From NCBI GenBank assembly GCA_027057185.1, contig JALUJE010000138.1:1-10415 (forward strand): 10,415 nucleotides of DNA, written 5' to 3'. The first letter of the stretch is position 1. Each line of letters begins with the position of its first letter. The translations under genes were made by a program, and so were the position numbers. Of the stretch, positions 1 through 6,694 are shown in pieces. The DNA is from Helicobacteraceae bacterium (lineage in GTDB: Bacteria > Campylobacterota > Campylobacteria > Campylobacterales > Sulfurimonadaceae). A model generated the notes under the pieces. It saw only the letters and a program-made list of their open reading frames with translations. It did no database searches and was not told the origin of the DNA.

Positions 1-39
1 TGATAAAATCGCTTCAAATTAGACACTAAGGCACTAAAA

Positions 40-588
40 ATGAATAATTTTAGTCATGATGAGATGATGGTTCACGTACCGCTGTGTACGCATAAAATCC
101 CAAAAAAGGTATTGGTGGTCAGCGATGCTTTTGAAGGGCTGATGCGTGAACTGGAACGGTATACTACGATTGATGTCAAAGCCGTGCAGGCAATCGTTGC
201 TCTGGATGCGTTACGTTTGGAAGCAGATGCTGTTTATGACATTGTTATTTTTGAAGCAAAGAGTGATGCCGCGATATTGGCACATATCAGCCGAGTTCTT
301 AAAGAGGACGGCCTGGTGAGTTTATGCCATCCCCATTTGGATGATGTGGAGGCCAATAAAGGTCTCATGCAGGTATTAGGGAACTATTTTAAGATCATTA
401 TGCCTTATGATGCAGCACAAGAAACACTCCTGCTTGCCTCAAAAGCCTACCATCCTACTGCTGACATTATTTTGCAGCGCAGTGACCTACTTGAAGGGCA
501 TCAGTATTACAATTGTGACATGCATATTGCTGCTTTTGCCATGCCCAATTATGTGCGTAAAAGTTATCTTGGAGTGATTCGCAACTAA
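40..588 (+). CDS. speE: Spermidine synthase-like protein, short H. pylori-type SpeE
   Basis: Spermidine synthases move an aminopropyl group from decarboxylated S-adenosylmethionine to putrescine in the cytosol. The 182-residue product matches that fold from the helix before the Rossmann core to the C-terminus. Visible landmarks are HVPLCTHKIPKKVLVV (residues 12-27), VLKEDGLVSL (about 86-95) and the C-terminal signature YYNCDMHIAAFAMPNYV. The glycine-rich GGGDGG loop is replaced by SDAFEG, and the catalytic Asp region of the family reads YDIVIFEAKSD. As I recall, H. pylori SpeE also lacks the glycine-rich motif and resembles this sequence across its length, but it carries some 65 more N-terminal residues. 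Here an in-frame stop lies at 4-6, and the ATG at 40 has an AAGG at 28-31, so the N-terminal beta domain is absent unless the bases just left of the window hold it in another frame. The TAA overlaps the coaE ATG by one base. The family is fairly sure; activity is uncertain. Confidence 0.72.
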   Translation: MNNFSHDEMMVHVPLCTHKIPKKVLVVSDAFEGLMRELERYTTIDVKAVQAIVALDALRLEADAVYDIVIFEAKSDAAILAHISRVLKEDGLVSLCHPHLDDVEANKGLMQVLGNYFKIIMPYDAAQETLLLASKAYHPTADIILQRSDLLEGHQYYNCDMHIAAFAMPNYVRKSYLGVIRN

Positions 589-1184
589 TGGCATATCAGT
601 ATGCTATCGCACTTACCGGCGGTATTGCTACGGGGAAAAGTACGGTGGCATCACTGATGCTACTCAATGGTATTCGTGTGATTGATGCCGATACCATAGC
701 CCACAGACTTTTAGACACGCACCACGCCTGGGTGGCAAAAACTTTTGGCGATATCTATGTTGGAAAAGGTGGTGTCAAACGAGATCTTTTGGGAACCATG
801 ATCTTTAGTGATCCCGAGAAAAAAGAGCGGTTAGAGCAGTTTTTACATCCAAAAATTCGTGAGGAGATTGAGCGGCAGAGTGTACAGCAAGATCAGTTCA
901 AATTTCCATATCTTATTGATATTCCTCTCTTTTTTGAAAAAAAAGGGTATGATATTAAAGAATCGGTTGTGGTGTATACTCCCAAAGAGATTCAGCTGGA
1001 GCGCTTCATGAAGCGTAATGGCTTCTCAAGAGCGGAGTCGCTGCAGCGTATGGCATCACAAATGGATATTGAAACCAAGCGCACCCTTGCTACTTATGTT
1101 ATTGACAATAGTAAAGATCTCAGGCATCTGCAGCGAGAATGTGAAGATTTTGTAGCCATAATTAAAATGAAATACGGTAACTAG
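588..1184 (+). CDS. coaE: Dephospho-CoA kinase
   Basis: This enzyme performs the last step of coenzyme A synthesis, the ATP-dependent phosphorylation of the 3'-OH of the ribose of dephospho-CoA, in the cytosol. The 198-residue length is normal for the family. The P-loop GGIATGKST is at residues 11-19, and the acidic substrate pair in VIDADTIAH is at 31-39 (D33, D35). The LHPKIREEIE motif near residue 85 and YLIDIPLFFEKKGY (about 108-121) are further CoaE signatures. Its ATG shares the A of the preceding TAA, so translation is probably coupled to the speE-like gene. dapF follows after 12 bases, with no room for a promoter, which suggests one operon. Confidence 0.95.
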   Translation: MAYQYAIALTGGIATGKSTVASLMLLNGIRVIDADTIAHRLLDTHHAWVAKTFGDIYVGKGGVKRDLLGTMIFSDPEKKERLEQFLHPKIREEIERQSVQQDQFKFPYLIDIPLFFEKKGYDIKESVVVYTPKEIQLERFMKRNGFSRAESLQRMASQMDIETKRTLATYVIDNSKDLRHLQRECEDFVAIIKMKYGN

Positions 1185-1196
1185 GAGCGCAAGAAG

Positions 1197-1952
1197 ATGA
1201 TGATAGCCAAATATAGTGCAAGCGGCAATGATTTTGTGATATGTCATAGTTTTCTCAGACAAGATCGTTCGGCGTTGGCACGGACTCTTTGTGACCGCCA
1301 AAACGGTATTGGTGCAGATGGGCTCATTGTATTGTTGCCGCATGAAACATGTGATTGTGCGTGGGAATTTTATAATAGTGACGGCTCGAGTGCACAGATG
1401 TGCGGTAACGGTTCACGTGCTGCTGCGCATTATGCCTGCTACAATGATCTGGCACCTGCTACAATGACCCTGATGACTGAAGCCGGCGTGATACGTGCTG
1501 AGGTGCAGGAAAATATGGTCAGTAGTGACTTGACGCCACCCCATATTGATGAGCGGGAAATACATGTAAATGGGAAAATGTGGTGGCTTATTGATACCGG
1601 AGTACCACATTTAGTGACATTTGATGCCCCTATAGAGCATTTTGATCTGAAAGAAGCACGACAACTTCGAGAACGTTACAATGCCAACGTGAATATTGCA
1701 GTAGTGCTGCCAGATGGCAATTTACGGGTGCGCACCTATGAACGCGGTGTGGAAAATGAAACACTGGCATGTGGTACCGGAATGGCAGCGGTGTTTTACC
1801 GCGCATTGATGGAAGCACGTATTTCAGGAGACTGCAAAGTATTTCCTCAGAGTGGTGAAACCCTCTATTTGGGGATGCACGGGCAGAACATCACCTTTAA
1901 GGGAGTGGTAAAAGCCTGCTTTGAAGTCAGTTGGAATGATCGCCTCCAATAG
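1197..1952 (+). CDS. dapF: Diaminopimelate epimerase
   Basis: DapF converts LL-diaminopimelate to meso-diaminopimelate, the precursor of both lysine and the peptidoglycan cross-linking residue. It is a cofactor-independent two-base racemase. Both catalytic cysteines are present: C69 in MCGNGSRAAAHYA and C192 in ACGTGMAAV. The substrate-binding segments ASGNDFV (residues 8-14), GIGADGL (37-43) and ERGVENET (182-189) are intact. At 251 residues it is shorter than the E. coli enzyme (274) but in the range of campylobacterial DapF. Two consecutive ATG codons (1197, 1200) follow AGGAG at 1183-1187. The first has the better spacing (9 bases), but the second cannot be excluded. The 3' end overlaps the next gene by 17 bases. 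Confidence 0.96.
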   Translation: MMIAKYSASGNDFVICHSFLRQDRSALARTLCDRQNGIGADGLIVLLPHETCDCAWEFYNSDGSSAQMCGNGSRAAAHYACYNDLAPATMTLMTEAGVIRAEVQENMVSSDLTPPHIDEREIHVNGKMWWLIDTGVPHLVTFDAPIEHFDLKEARQLRERYNANVNIAVVLPDGNLRVRTYERGVENETLACGTGMAAVFYRALMEARISGDCKVFPQSGETLYLGMHGQNITFKGVVKACFEVSWNDRLQ

Positions 1953-2676
1953 AGTCTTACTGCAGTGCTTCGTGTTGTGTTTTCTTCTCGTGCTCAATGC
2001 GGCGAGTGTTGATAGAGCGTACCAGAAGATTACGGACATTAAGAAAAAAAAGCGTGCTTTTGTGGCAATGATGCTTCCAAAAATTCATCAGGAAAATTAC
2101 AAAATTCTCAAAGAACGTCACTTTATACAACAATTTTTCAAGAAACAGCTCTTTTTAAACAGCTCCCGCTCCCGCCATGATATTCAAAGACTTCGTGATT
2201 TGGCACGTAAATATCGTATTGCAGATTTATATGATGAGATGCTTTTTTTAAAACGGATTAACCAGATTCCTGTCTCGCTGGTTTTGGCGCAAGGGGCGTT
2301 GGAGTCGGCATGGGGGCAGAGCCGTTTTGCTCGGATTGCCAATAATATTTTTGGGCAGTGGACCTACGAAGAAGATGGGGTTGTGCCGCTACACAGGGCG
2401 AAAAATAAACGACATAAAATAAAACGATTTCAGAGCATTAATCATGCTATTGCTGCATATATGTTAAATCTTAACCGTAATAATGCATATAAAATATTTC
2501 GAAACATACGGGAACAACGAACGTATGAGGGAAAACTTTTTAGTGGTTTGGAGGCTGCAGATACCATGCAGAACTATTCGGCAGTCGGTAAAGAATATAA
2601 TGAAATTTTAAAAAAAATGATACGTAAGAACCACTTTGAAGCGTTCGATAACAAAGTGGCACCACGCGAGTTGTGA
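1936..2676 (+). CDS. Bax-type glucosaminidase-domain protein (putative peptidoglycan hydrolase)
   Basis: The 246-residue protein begins with a hydrophobic stretch (about residues 7-24, VLLQCFVLCFLLVLNAAS) that should act as a signal peptide or membrane anchor, so the domain is predicted to face the periplasm. The second half carries the glucosaminidase/Bax signature: IPVSLVLAQGALESAWG (residues 111-127) with candidate catalytic E123, then RFARIANNIFGQW and the downstream AAYMLNLNRNNAY repeat-type segment. Family members (Bax, FlgJ C-terminus, AtlA) cleave the glycan strand of peptidoglycan. The region before the domain (about 27-100) is Lys/Arg-rich and probably helical. I chose the ATG at 1936 over the in-frame TTG at 1921 because the signal peptide starts there; it overlaps dapF by 17 bases, pointing to translational coupling. 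The gene ends four bases from the stop of convergent prfA. The exact cleavage specificity is unknown. Confidence 0.85.
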   Translation: MIASNRVLLQCFVLCFLLVLNAASVDRAYQKITDIKKKKRAFVAMMLPKIHQENYKILKERHFIQQFFKKQLFLNSSRSRHDIQRLRDLARKYRIADLYDEMLFLKRINQIPVSLVLAQGALESAWGQSRFARIANNIFGQWTYEEDGVVPLHRAKNKRHKIKRFQSINHAIAAYMLNLNRNNAYKIFRNIREQRTYEGKLFSGLEAADTMQNYSAVGKEYNEILKKMIRKNHFEAFDNKVAPREL

Positions 2677-2680
2677 CGCT

Positions 2681-3748
2681 CTAAAATCCTGCCGCTTCAA
2701 TATTTTTTGCCTGAGTGTCGGCAATAAGAGGATCAATAATCTCATCAAGCAACCCTCCGGTCATAATTTCATTAAGACGGTAGAGTGTCAGCGTAATGCG
2801 ATGGTCGGAAATACGGTTCTGCGGATAGTTGTAGGTACGAATACGACCGCTTCGATCACCTGTGCCGACTTGATCTTTTCGTGCGGCACCCTCTTTTTCC
2901 ATCGCTTCTTGCATCTGTAAATCATAAAGACGAGCTTTGAGAACCTTCATGGCTTTGTCTCTATTTTTGTGTTGAGATTTCTGGTCTTGGTTGGTTACGA
3001 CAATGCCTGTAGGCAGGTGCGTAATGCGCACGGCAGAATCAGTGGTATTGACCGATTGCCCGCCACAGCCTGATGAACGCATCACATCAATTTTAAGATC
3101 ATTGGTGTCAATATCCACTTCGACATCATCCACTTCTGCCATAATGGCAACGGTAATGGCAGAAGTATGTACGCGTCCTTGGGATTCGGTTGCGGGGACG
3201 CGTTGTACCCGATGGGTACCGCCTTCATATTTCATACGACTGTAGACATTCTCGCCTTTAATGAGAGCAATAATCTCTTTGTAACCGCCGGAATCAGAGG
3301 GGCTTGAGCTCATCAATTCGACACTCCAGCCTTTGACATCGGCATAGCGCAGGTAGGCATTAAAAAGATCTCCAACAAAGATAGCAGCTTCGTCTCCACC
3401 GGTACCGGCGCGCATCTCAATAATGGTATTGCGGTCATCATTGGGATCACGTGGCATCAGCAGTACTTTTATCTCTTCTTCTAAAAGTGGTACCTGGAGT
3501 TCAAGCTCTTTGAGTTCTTCTTTAGCGAGTTCACCCAGTTCCGGGTCGCCGAGCATCTCTTTATTGTCGCTAATATCCTGAAGCACCTGTTGGTAGGTTT
3601 TGGCCTTATCAACAATTTCTTGAAGGGCGGATTGTTCTTTGGAGAGTTCGGTCATCTTCTTGATGTCAGAGGCAATGTCGGGAGCACTGAGCAAGTCGCT
3701 CAGTTCATTATAACGAGTGATAAACGGGGTGAGTTTTTCAGCTAGCAT
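2681..3748 (-). CDS. prfA: Peptide chain release factor 1
   Basis: RF1 recognises UAA and UAG in the ribosomal A site and triggers hydrolysis of the peptidyl-tRNA ester. The protein has the full 355-residue length. The codon-reading tripeptide P185-A186-T187 lies in RVPATESQGRVHTSA and marks it as RF1, not RF2 (which has SPF). The catalytic G229-G230-Q231 lies in RSSGCGGQSVNTTDSAVR; Q231 is the expected target of the PrmC methyltransferase. An N-terminal coiled-coil domain (about residues 1-100) and RSGRIRTYNYPQNRISDHR near 296-314 complete the family pattern. It lies 18 bases downstream of rpsT on the same strand, so it is probably co-transcribed. No strong Shine-Dalgarno sequence precedes the ATG (only GAGC), which suggests coupling to rpsT translation. 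It converges with the glucosaminidase gene, with four bases between stop codons and no clear terminator. Confidence 0.97.
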   Translation of the reverse strand: MLAEKLTPFITRYNELSDLLSAPDIASDIKKMTELSKEQSALQEIVDKAKTYQQVLQDISDNKEMLGDPELGELAKEELKELELQVPLLEEEIKVLLMPRDPNDDRNTIIEMRAGTGGDEAAIFVGDLFNAYLRYADVKGWSVELMSSSPSDSGGYKEIIALIKGENVYSRMKYEGGTHRVQRVPATESQGRVHTSAITVAIMAEVDDVEVDIDTNDLKIDVMRSSGCGGQSVNTTDSAVRITHLPTGIVVTNQDQKSQHKNRDKAMKVLKARLYDLQMQEAMEKEGAARKDQVGTGDRSGRIRTYNYPQNRISDHRITLTLYRLNEIMTGGLLDEIIDPLIADTQAKNIEAAGF

Positions 3749-3766
3749 GGAAGCTCTAAAAAACCA

Positions 3767-4027
3767 CTAGATAGCGTTAACAGCTTGGTGTAAACGGCTA
3801 ATTTTTCGTGAAGCAGTCTCTTTTTTGAGAATACCTTTGCTGACAAATTTGTGAATTTGTTGGTTGGCAACTTTAAGGGCTGCAGCAGCTTCTTCTTTGT
3901 TTCCATCATCAATAGCGCCACGAACGGCTTTAACGATGTTTTTCAAACGAGTACGATAATATCGGTTACGCTCAGTACGTTTTTCAGTCTGGCGGATACG
4001 TTTTAATGCTGACTTATGGTTTGCCAT
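3767..4027 (-). CDS. rpsT: 30S ribosomal protein S20
   Basis: S20 is a primary 16S rRNA-binding protein of the small subunit, folded as a three-helix bundle. The 86-residue product starts MANHKSALKRIRQTEKR and is rich in Lys, Arg and Ala, with the typical RNRYYRTRLKNIVKAVR segment and the C-terminal KGILKKETASRKISRLHQAVN. The frame is open upstream to 4045, but MANHKS is the conserved S20 N-terminus, and a good Shine-Dalgarno (AAGGA, 4036-4040 on the minus strand) sits eight bases before this ATG, so 4027 is the start. It is the first gene of an rpsT-prfA unit and is divergent from glmM, a neighbourhood I recall as conserved in H. pylori. Confidence 0.97.
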   Translation of the reverse strand: MANHKSALKRIRQTEKRTERNRYYRTRLKNIVKAVRGAIDDGNKEEAAAALKVANQQIHKFVSKGILKKETASRKISRLHQAVNAI

Positions 4028-4138
4028 AGCATTTATCCTTATCAAATTTTTTTTAGGGTAGAATACTACCTTAAATAATCTTAAATTTAAGTTATGTTTA
4101 AACGATATATCCGAAAATAGGCGATGTAGGGAGTAGAA
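4028..4138. promoter_or_regulatory. Divergent rpsT / glmM promoter region with a 12-bp palindrome
   Basis: These 111 bases separate the start codons of rpsT (-) and glmM (+) and must hold both promoters. The stretch is very AT-rich. A plausible -10 for rpsT is TATTCT (minus strand, 4060-4065), and one for glmM is TATATC (4106-4111); neither has a good -35. In the centre is the perfect palindrome CTTAAATTTAAG (4080-4091). glmM has AGGGAG at 4128-4133, five bases before its ATG. The region assignment is sure; the individual boxes are weak. Confidence 0.45.
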
Positions 4139-5482
4139 ATGAAGTTATTTGGAACCGACGGTGTTCGTGGAGAGGCAGGGACATTTTTACATGCCGAACG
4201 TGCAATGCGGGTCGCTATGGCAGCAGGAATTTATTTTAAAAAAGATGCCAGCACTAAAAAGATTTTGGTTGGTAAAGACACTCGGCGTAGTGGTTATATG
4301 ATTGAAACGGCAATTGTGAGTGGTTTGACGGCGGTAGGATACGATGTCATTCAAATTGGCCCCATGCCCACTCCGGCAATTGCATTTTTAACAGAAAATA
4401 TGCGCTGTGATGCGGGTATTATGATTAGTGCCTCGCATAACTCGTTTGAAGATAACGGCATTAAATTTTTTGATGCACATGGCAATAAACTGCCTCATGA
4501 CGTTGAAGTTGAGATTGAAAAAATTTTTAATAGTAAAAAAGGGCTGATTAAAGAAGCACATGCAGTGGGCAAAGAGATTGGCTCTGCCAAACGTATTGAT
4601 GATGTGATTGGTCGCTACATTGTACAGTTGAAAAACTCTTTTCCCAAAGATATCAGTCTGTATGGATTGCGTATTGTTTTAGATGCGGCCAACGGTGCCG
4701 GGTACATTGTGGGTCCTACGGTATTAGAAGAGTTGGGCGCAGAAGTGATTGTATTGCATAATCATCCCAACGGACACAATATTAATCAAAACTGTGGGGC
4801 ACTTCATACCAAAGATGTTAGCGATGCGGTACTGAAATATCGGGCCGATCTGGGCATAGCATTGGACGGTGACGCCGACCGTTTGGTAGTGGTCGATGAA
4901 AAGGGTGATGTGGTTGATGGCGATCATCTCATCGGTGCGCTGGCGTGTTACTTTCAAGAACGCGGTATGCTTAAAGGCGATGGGGTTGTCACAACCGTCA
5001 TGAGCAATCAAGGACTAGAAGATATGCTTGCCAAACACAACCTAGCACTTTACCGTTCTGATGTGGGTGACAAAAATGTACTGGATGTCATGCACAAAGA
5101 GGGCATCAACTTTGGTGGTGAGCAGAGTGGCCATGTGATTATTCATGATTATGCTAAAACGGGTGATGGGCTTATGAGCGCACTACAAACATTGGCGTTG
5201 GTAATTAACAGTGGAAAAAAAGCGAGTCAGGTATTGCGCCCGTTTACGCTGTATCCACAACAACTGCTTAATCTCAAAGTTTCAGAGAAAAAACCACTCG
5301 ATAAGATCAAAGGACTTCAAGAGAAACTGTCCGAAATTGAAGCACTCCGTATTCGTCATCTTATCCGCTACTCCGGTACGGAAAATCTGTTACGTATTCT
5401 TCTTGAGGGTCAAGATGCCAAAGTGGTCAATGCGCAACTTAAAGAGTTGAGTATGTTATTGAAGAAAGCCCTCAATGGCTAA
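4139..5482 (+). CDS. glmM: Phosphoglucosamine mutase
   Basis: GlmM interconverts glucosamine-6-phosphate and glucosamine-1-phosphate, the step before GlmU in UDP-N-acetylglucosamine supply for peptidoglycan and lipid A. The 447-residue protein has all family landmarks in order: FGTDGVRG (residues 4-11), the phosphoserine loop ISASHN with S99, the Mg-binding loop DGDADR (243-248), the sugar-binding FGGEQSGH, and the phosphate-binding RYSGTENLLRI (410-420). Nothing is missing. It starts after a strong Shine-Dalgarno and ends overlapping lspA by eight bases, so the two are expected to be co-transcribed and translationally coupled, as in H. pylori (HP0075-HP0074 as I recall). Confidence 0.97.
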   Translation: MKLFGTDGVRGEAGTFLHAERAMRVAMAAGIYFKKDASTKKILVGKDTRRSGYMIETAIVSGLTAVGYDVIQIGPMPTPAIAFLTENMRCDAGIMISASHNSFEDNGIKFFDAHGNKLPHDVEVEIEKIFNSKKGLIKEAHAVGKEIGSAKRIDDVIGRYIVQLKNSFPKDISLYGLRIVLDAANGAGYIVGPTVLEELGAEVIVLHNHPNGHNINQNCGALHTKDVSDAVLKYRADLGIALDGDADRLVVVDEKGDVVDGDHLIGALACYFQERGMLKGDGVVTTVMSNQGLEDMLAKHNLALYRSDVGDKNVLDVMHKEGINFGGEQSGHVIIHDYAKTGDGLMSALQTLALVINSGKKASQVLRPFTLYPQQLLNLKVSEKKPLDKIKGLQEKLSEIEALRIRHLIRYSGTENLLRILLEGQDAKVVNAQLKELSMLLKKALNG

Positions 5483-5933
5483 AAATATTCTAGCACTGTT
5501 GCTGGCACTGGTCGGCATTGTGCTGATTGACCAGAATCTTAAAACGCTCTTTTTGGAGGGGTATCGCTATTACGGTGAGATTATTGATCTGATTCTTGTC
5601 TACAATAAAGGGGTGGCCTTTTCGATGCTCTCCTTTTTAGACGGATGGCTGAAATGGCTTCAGTTGGCAGTGATGGCAGGGGTCTTGGTCTATGTCATAC
5701 GTCTTAATAAACGCTGTTATATGATTCCGGTTGGAATGTTGTTGGGTGCGGGTTTATCTAATGTTTATGATCGGTTTATACACGGAGGAGTGGTAGATTA
5801 TGTTTATTGGCACTATAAGTTTGATTTTGCCGTTTTTAACTTTGCTGATGTCATGATCAATGTGTCGGTAGCAATACTGCTATTGCTTCATTGGAAACCG
5901 CAATGGTGCTCACAACTGGACTCGAACCAGTGA
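5475..5933 (+). CDS. lspA: Lipoprotein signal peptidase (signal peptidase II)
   Basis: LspA is an inner-membrane aspartyl protease that removes the signal peptide of diacylated prolipoproteins. Four hydrophobic segments are visible (about residues 5-18, 59-75, 83-95 and 121-141). The family motifs are DQNLK (19-23), the N-K-G-V-A-F-S loop (44-50), SNVYDR (95-100), VVDYV with catalytic D108, and FNFADV with catalytic D125. The length of 152 is normal. It overlaps glmM by eight bases. The oddity is the 3' end: codons 144-152 and the TGA at 5931-5933 are the antisense strand of the convergent tRNA-Val gene (WCSQLDSNQ is a translation of its acceptor and T arm), so the native C-terminus appears to run into the tRNA until the first stop. 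Confidence 0.95.
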   Translation: MAKNILALLLALVGIVLIDQNLKTLFLEGYRYYGEIIDLILVYNKGVAFSMLSFLDGWLKWLQLAVMAGVLVYVIRLNKRCYMIPVGMLLGAGLSNVYDRFIHGGVVDYVYWHYKFDFAVFNFADVMINVSVAILLLLHWKPQWCSQLDSNQ

Positions 5934-5979
5934 CTCTTACCTTGTCGAGGTAATACTCTACCAACTGAGTTATGCGAGC
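5904..5979 (-). tRNA. tRNA-Val (anticodon GAC), with C at position 33
   Basis: The 76-base cloverleaf includes an encoded CCA end. The acceptor stem GCTCGCA pairs with TGTGAGC (one G-U pair), the T arm is ACTGG-TTCGAGT-CCAGT, and the anticodon stem TTACC/GGTAA closes the loop TCGACAA. The anticodon is G34-A35-C36 (plus-strand 5944-5946), reading GUC and GUU valine codons. Position 33, almost always U, is C here (plus-strand G at 5947); the other five tRNAs in the cluster all have T33. It is last in the tRNA transcript, and its 3' 30 bases overlap the end of lspA on the other strand. Confidence 0.93.
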
Positions 5980-6007
5980 TTTGGAGTGTGTCGTTATGAC
6001 TGTTATG

Positions 6008-6092
6008 TGGTGCGGATGAGAGGACTTGAACCTCCACGCCTTGCGGCACCAGATCCTAAGTCTGGCGTGTATACCAATTTCACCACATCCGC
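6008..6092 (-). tRNA. tRNA-Leu (anticodon TAG)
   Basis: The 85-base type II tRNA has a perfect seven-pair acceptor stem (GCGGATG/CATCCGC), the anticodon stem CCAGA/TCTGG around loop CTTAGGA (anticodon TAG, reading CUA and other CUN leucine codons), a long variable arm (GCC-GCAA-GGC) as expected for leucine, and an encoded CCA. It lies between tRNA-Val and tRNA-Arg in the same unit. Confidence 0.96.
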
Positions 6093-6143
6093 GTGGTTTT
6101 TAAAAAAGTGTTGGAATTATACCAACGAAACCTTAAACAAAAA

Positions 6144-6220
<77 letters not shown>

Positions 6221-6232
6221 ATAATACCGGGT

Positions 6233-6309
6233 TGGTGCGCCCGATAGGATTCGAACCTATAACCGTCGGATCCGAAGTCCGATACTCTATCCAGTTGAGC
6301 CACGGGCGC
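6233..6309 (-). tRNA. tRNA-Arg (anticodon TCG)
   Basis: The 77-base cloverleaf has a perfect acceptor stem (GCGCCCG/CGGGCGC), the anticodon stem TCGGA/TCCGA with loop CTTCGGA (anticodon TCG, reading CGA and possibly other CGN codons), the T arm loop TTCGAAT, discriminator A73 and an encoded CCA. It is separated from the other tRNA-Arg by only 12 bases. Confidence 0.96.
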
Positions 6310-6370
6310 GACTTTTGTCCATATATATGTAAATGTTTAATGTATTATGATTTCTGTAGTTATCACTGTA

Positions 6371-6448
6371 TGGGGTGAGATACGGGATTCGAACCCGCGA
6401 CCCCCGGCACCACAAACCAGTGCTCTAACCAGCTGAGCTAATCTCACC
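6371..6448 (-). tRNA. tRNA-His (anticodon GTG), including encoded G-1
   Basis: The anticodon stem CTGGT/GCCGG holds loop TTGTGGT, with anticodon GTG for histidine. The acceptor stem is GTGAGAT/ATCTCAC, preceded by an extra G (G-1, at 6448) facing C73. The G-1:C73 pair is the identity element for histidyl-tRNA synthetase, and here it is genome-encoded. CCA is encoded. The extent given includes G-1. Confidence 0.96.
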
Positions 6449-6472
6449 ATCAGTAGTCAACAGAAATAAAAG

Positions 6473-6550
6473 TGGTCGGGGTGAAAGGACTCGAACCTTC
6501 GACCCCCTGGTCCCAAACCAGGTACTCTAACCATACTGAGCTACACCCCG
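6473..6550 (-). tRNA. tRNA-Pro (anticodon TGG)
   Basis: The 78-base cloverleaf has acceptor stem CGGGGTG/CACCCCG, whose C1-G72 first pair is a bacterial tRNA-Pro hallmark. The anticodon stem CCTGG/CCAGG holds loop TTTGGGA (anticodon TGG), the discriminator is A73 and CCA is encoded. It is the first gene of the tRNA unit, about 37 bases downstream of the predicted transcription start. Confidence 0.96.
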
Positions 6551-6593
6551 ACACAACTCGCTAATGTAGACAATGCTAAATTAGTGAGGCGAA

Positions 6594-6622
6594 ATTATAG
6601 TTTATTTTGCATGCTTTGTCAA
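6594..6622 (-). promoter_or_regulatory. Consensus sigma-70 promoter of the tRNA operon
   Basis: On the minus strand the sequence reads TTGACA (-35, 6617-6622), a 17-base spacer, then TATAAT (-10, 6594-6599). Both hexamers match the sigma-70 consensus perfectly at optimal spacing. The predicted start of transcription is near 6587, upstream of tRNA-Pro. A promoter this strong fits a stable-RNA operon, and no other promoter-like sequence is evident in the short spacers between the six tRNAs. Confidence 0.9.
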
Positions 6623-6649
6623 TAGATGATGTGTTAATCTTTGAAACGG

Positions 6650-6655
6650 TATAAT
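6650..6655 (+). promoter_or_regulatory. Probable -10 box of the small unknown gene
   Basis: TATAAT (6650-6655) precedes the ATG at 6695 by 39 bases and would give a leader of about 33 bases. No convincing -35 exists at 16-18 bases upstream, which is common for campylobacterial promoters. It is back to back with the tRNA operon promoter; the two -35 regions are only a few bases apart. Confidence 0.5.
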
Positions 6656-6694
6656 TGCTGTTATCTATCGCTCTACATAAGGGTATTTTGCATT

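Noticed and set aside
1056..2039. Minus-strand open frames opposite coaE, dapF and the glucosaminidase gene
   Set aside because: The plus-strand genes carry full catalytic motifs through these regions; the minus-strand products show no family pattern and no ribosome site.
2677..2680. Bidirectional terminator between the glucosaminidase gene and prfA
   Set aside because: Only four bases separate the stops, and no stem followed by a T run is visible on either strand near them.
2636..3245. Plus-strand open frames at 2636-2920 and 2991-3245
   Set aside because: They lie opposite prfA, whose motifs are complete, and encode no recognisable protein. They are mirror frames of a well conserved gene.
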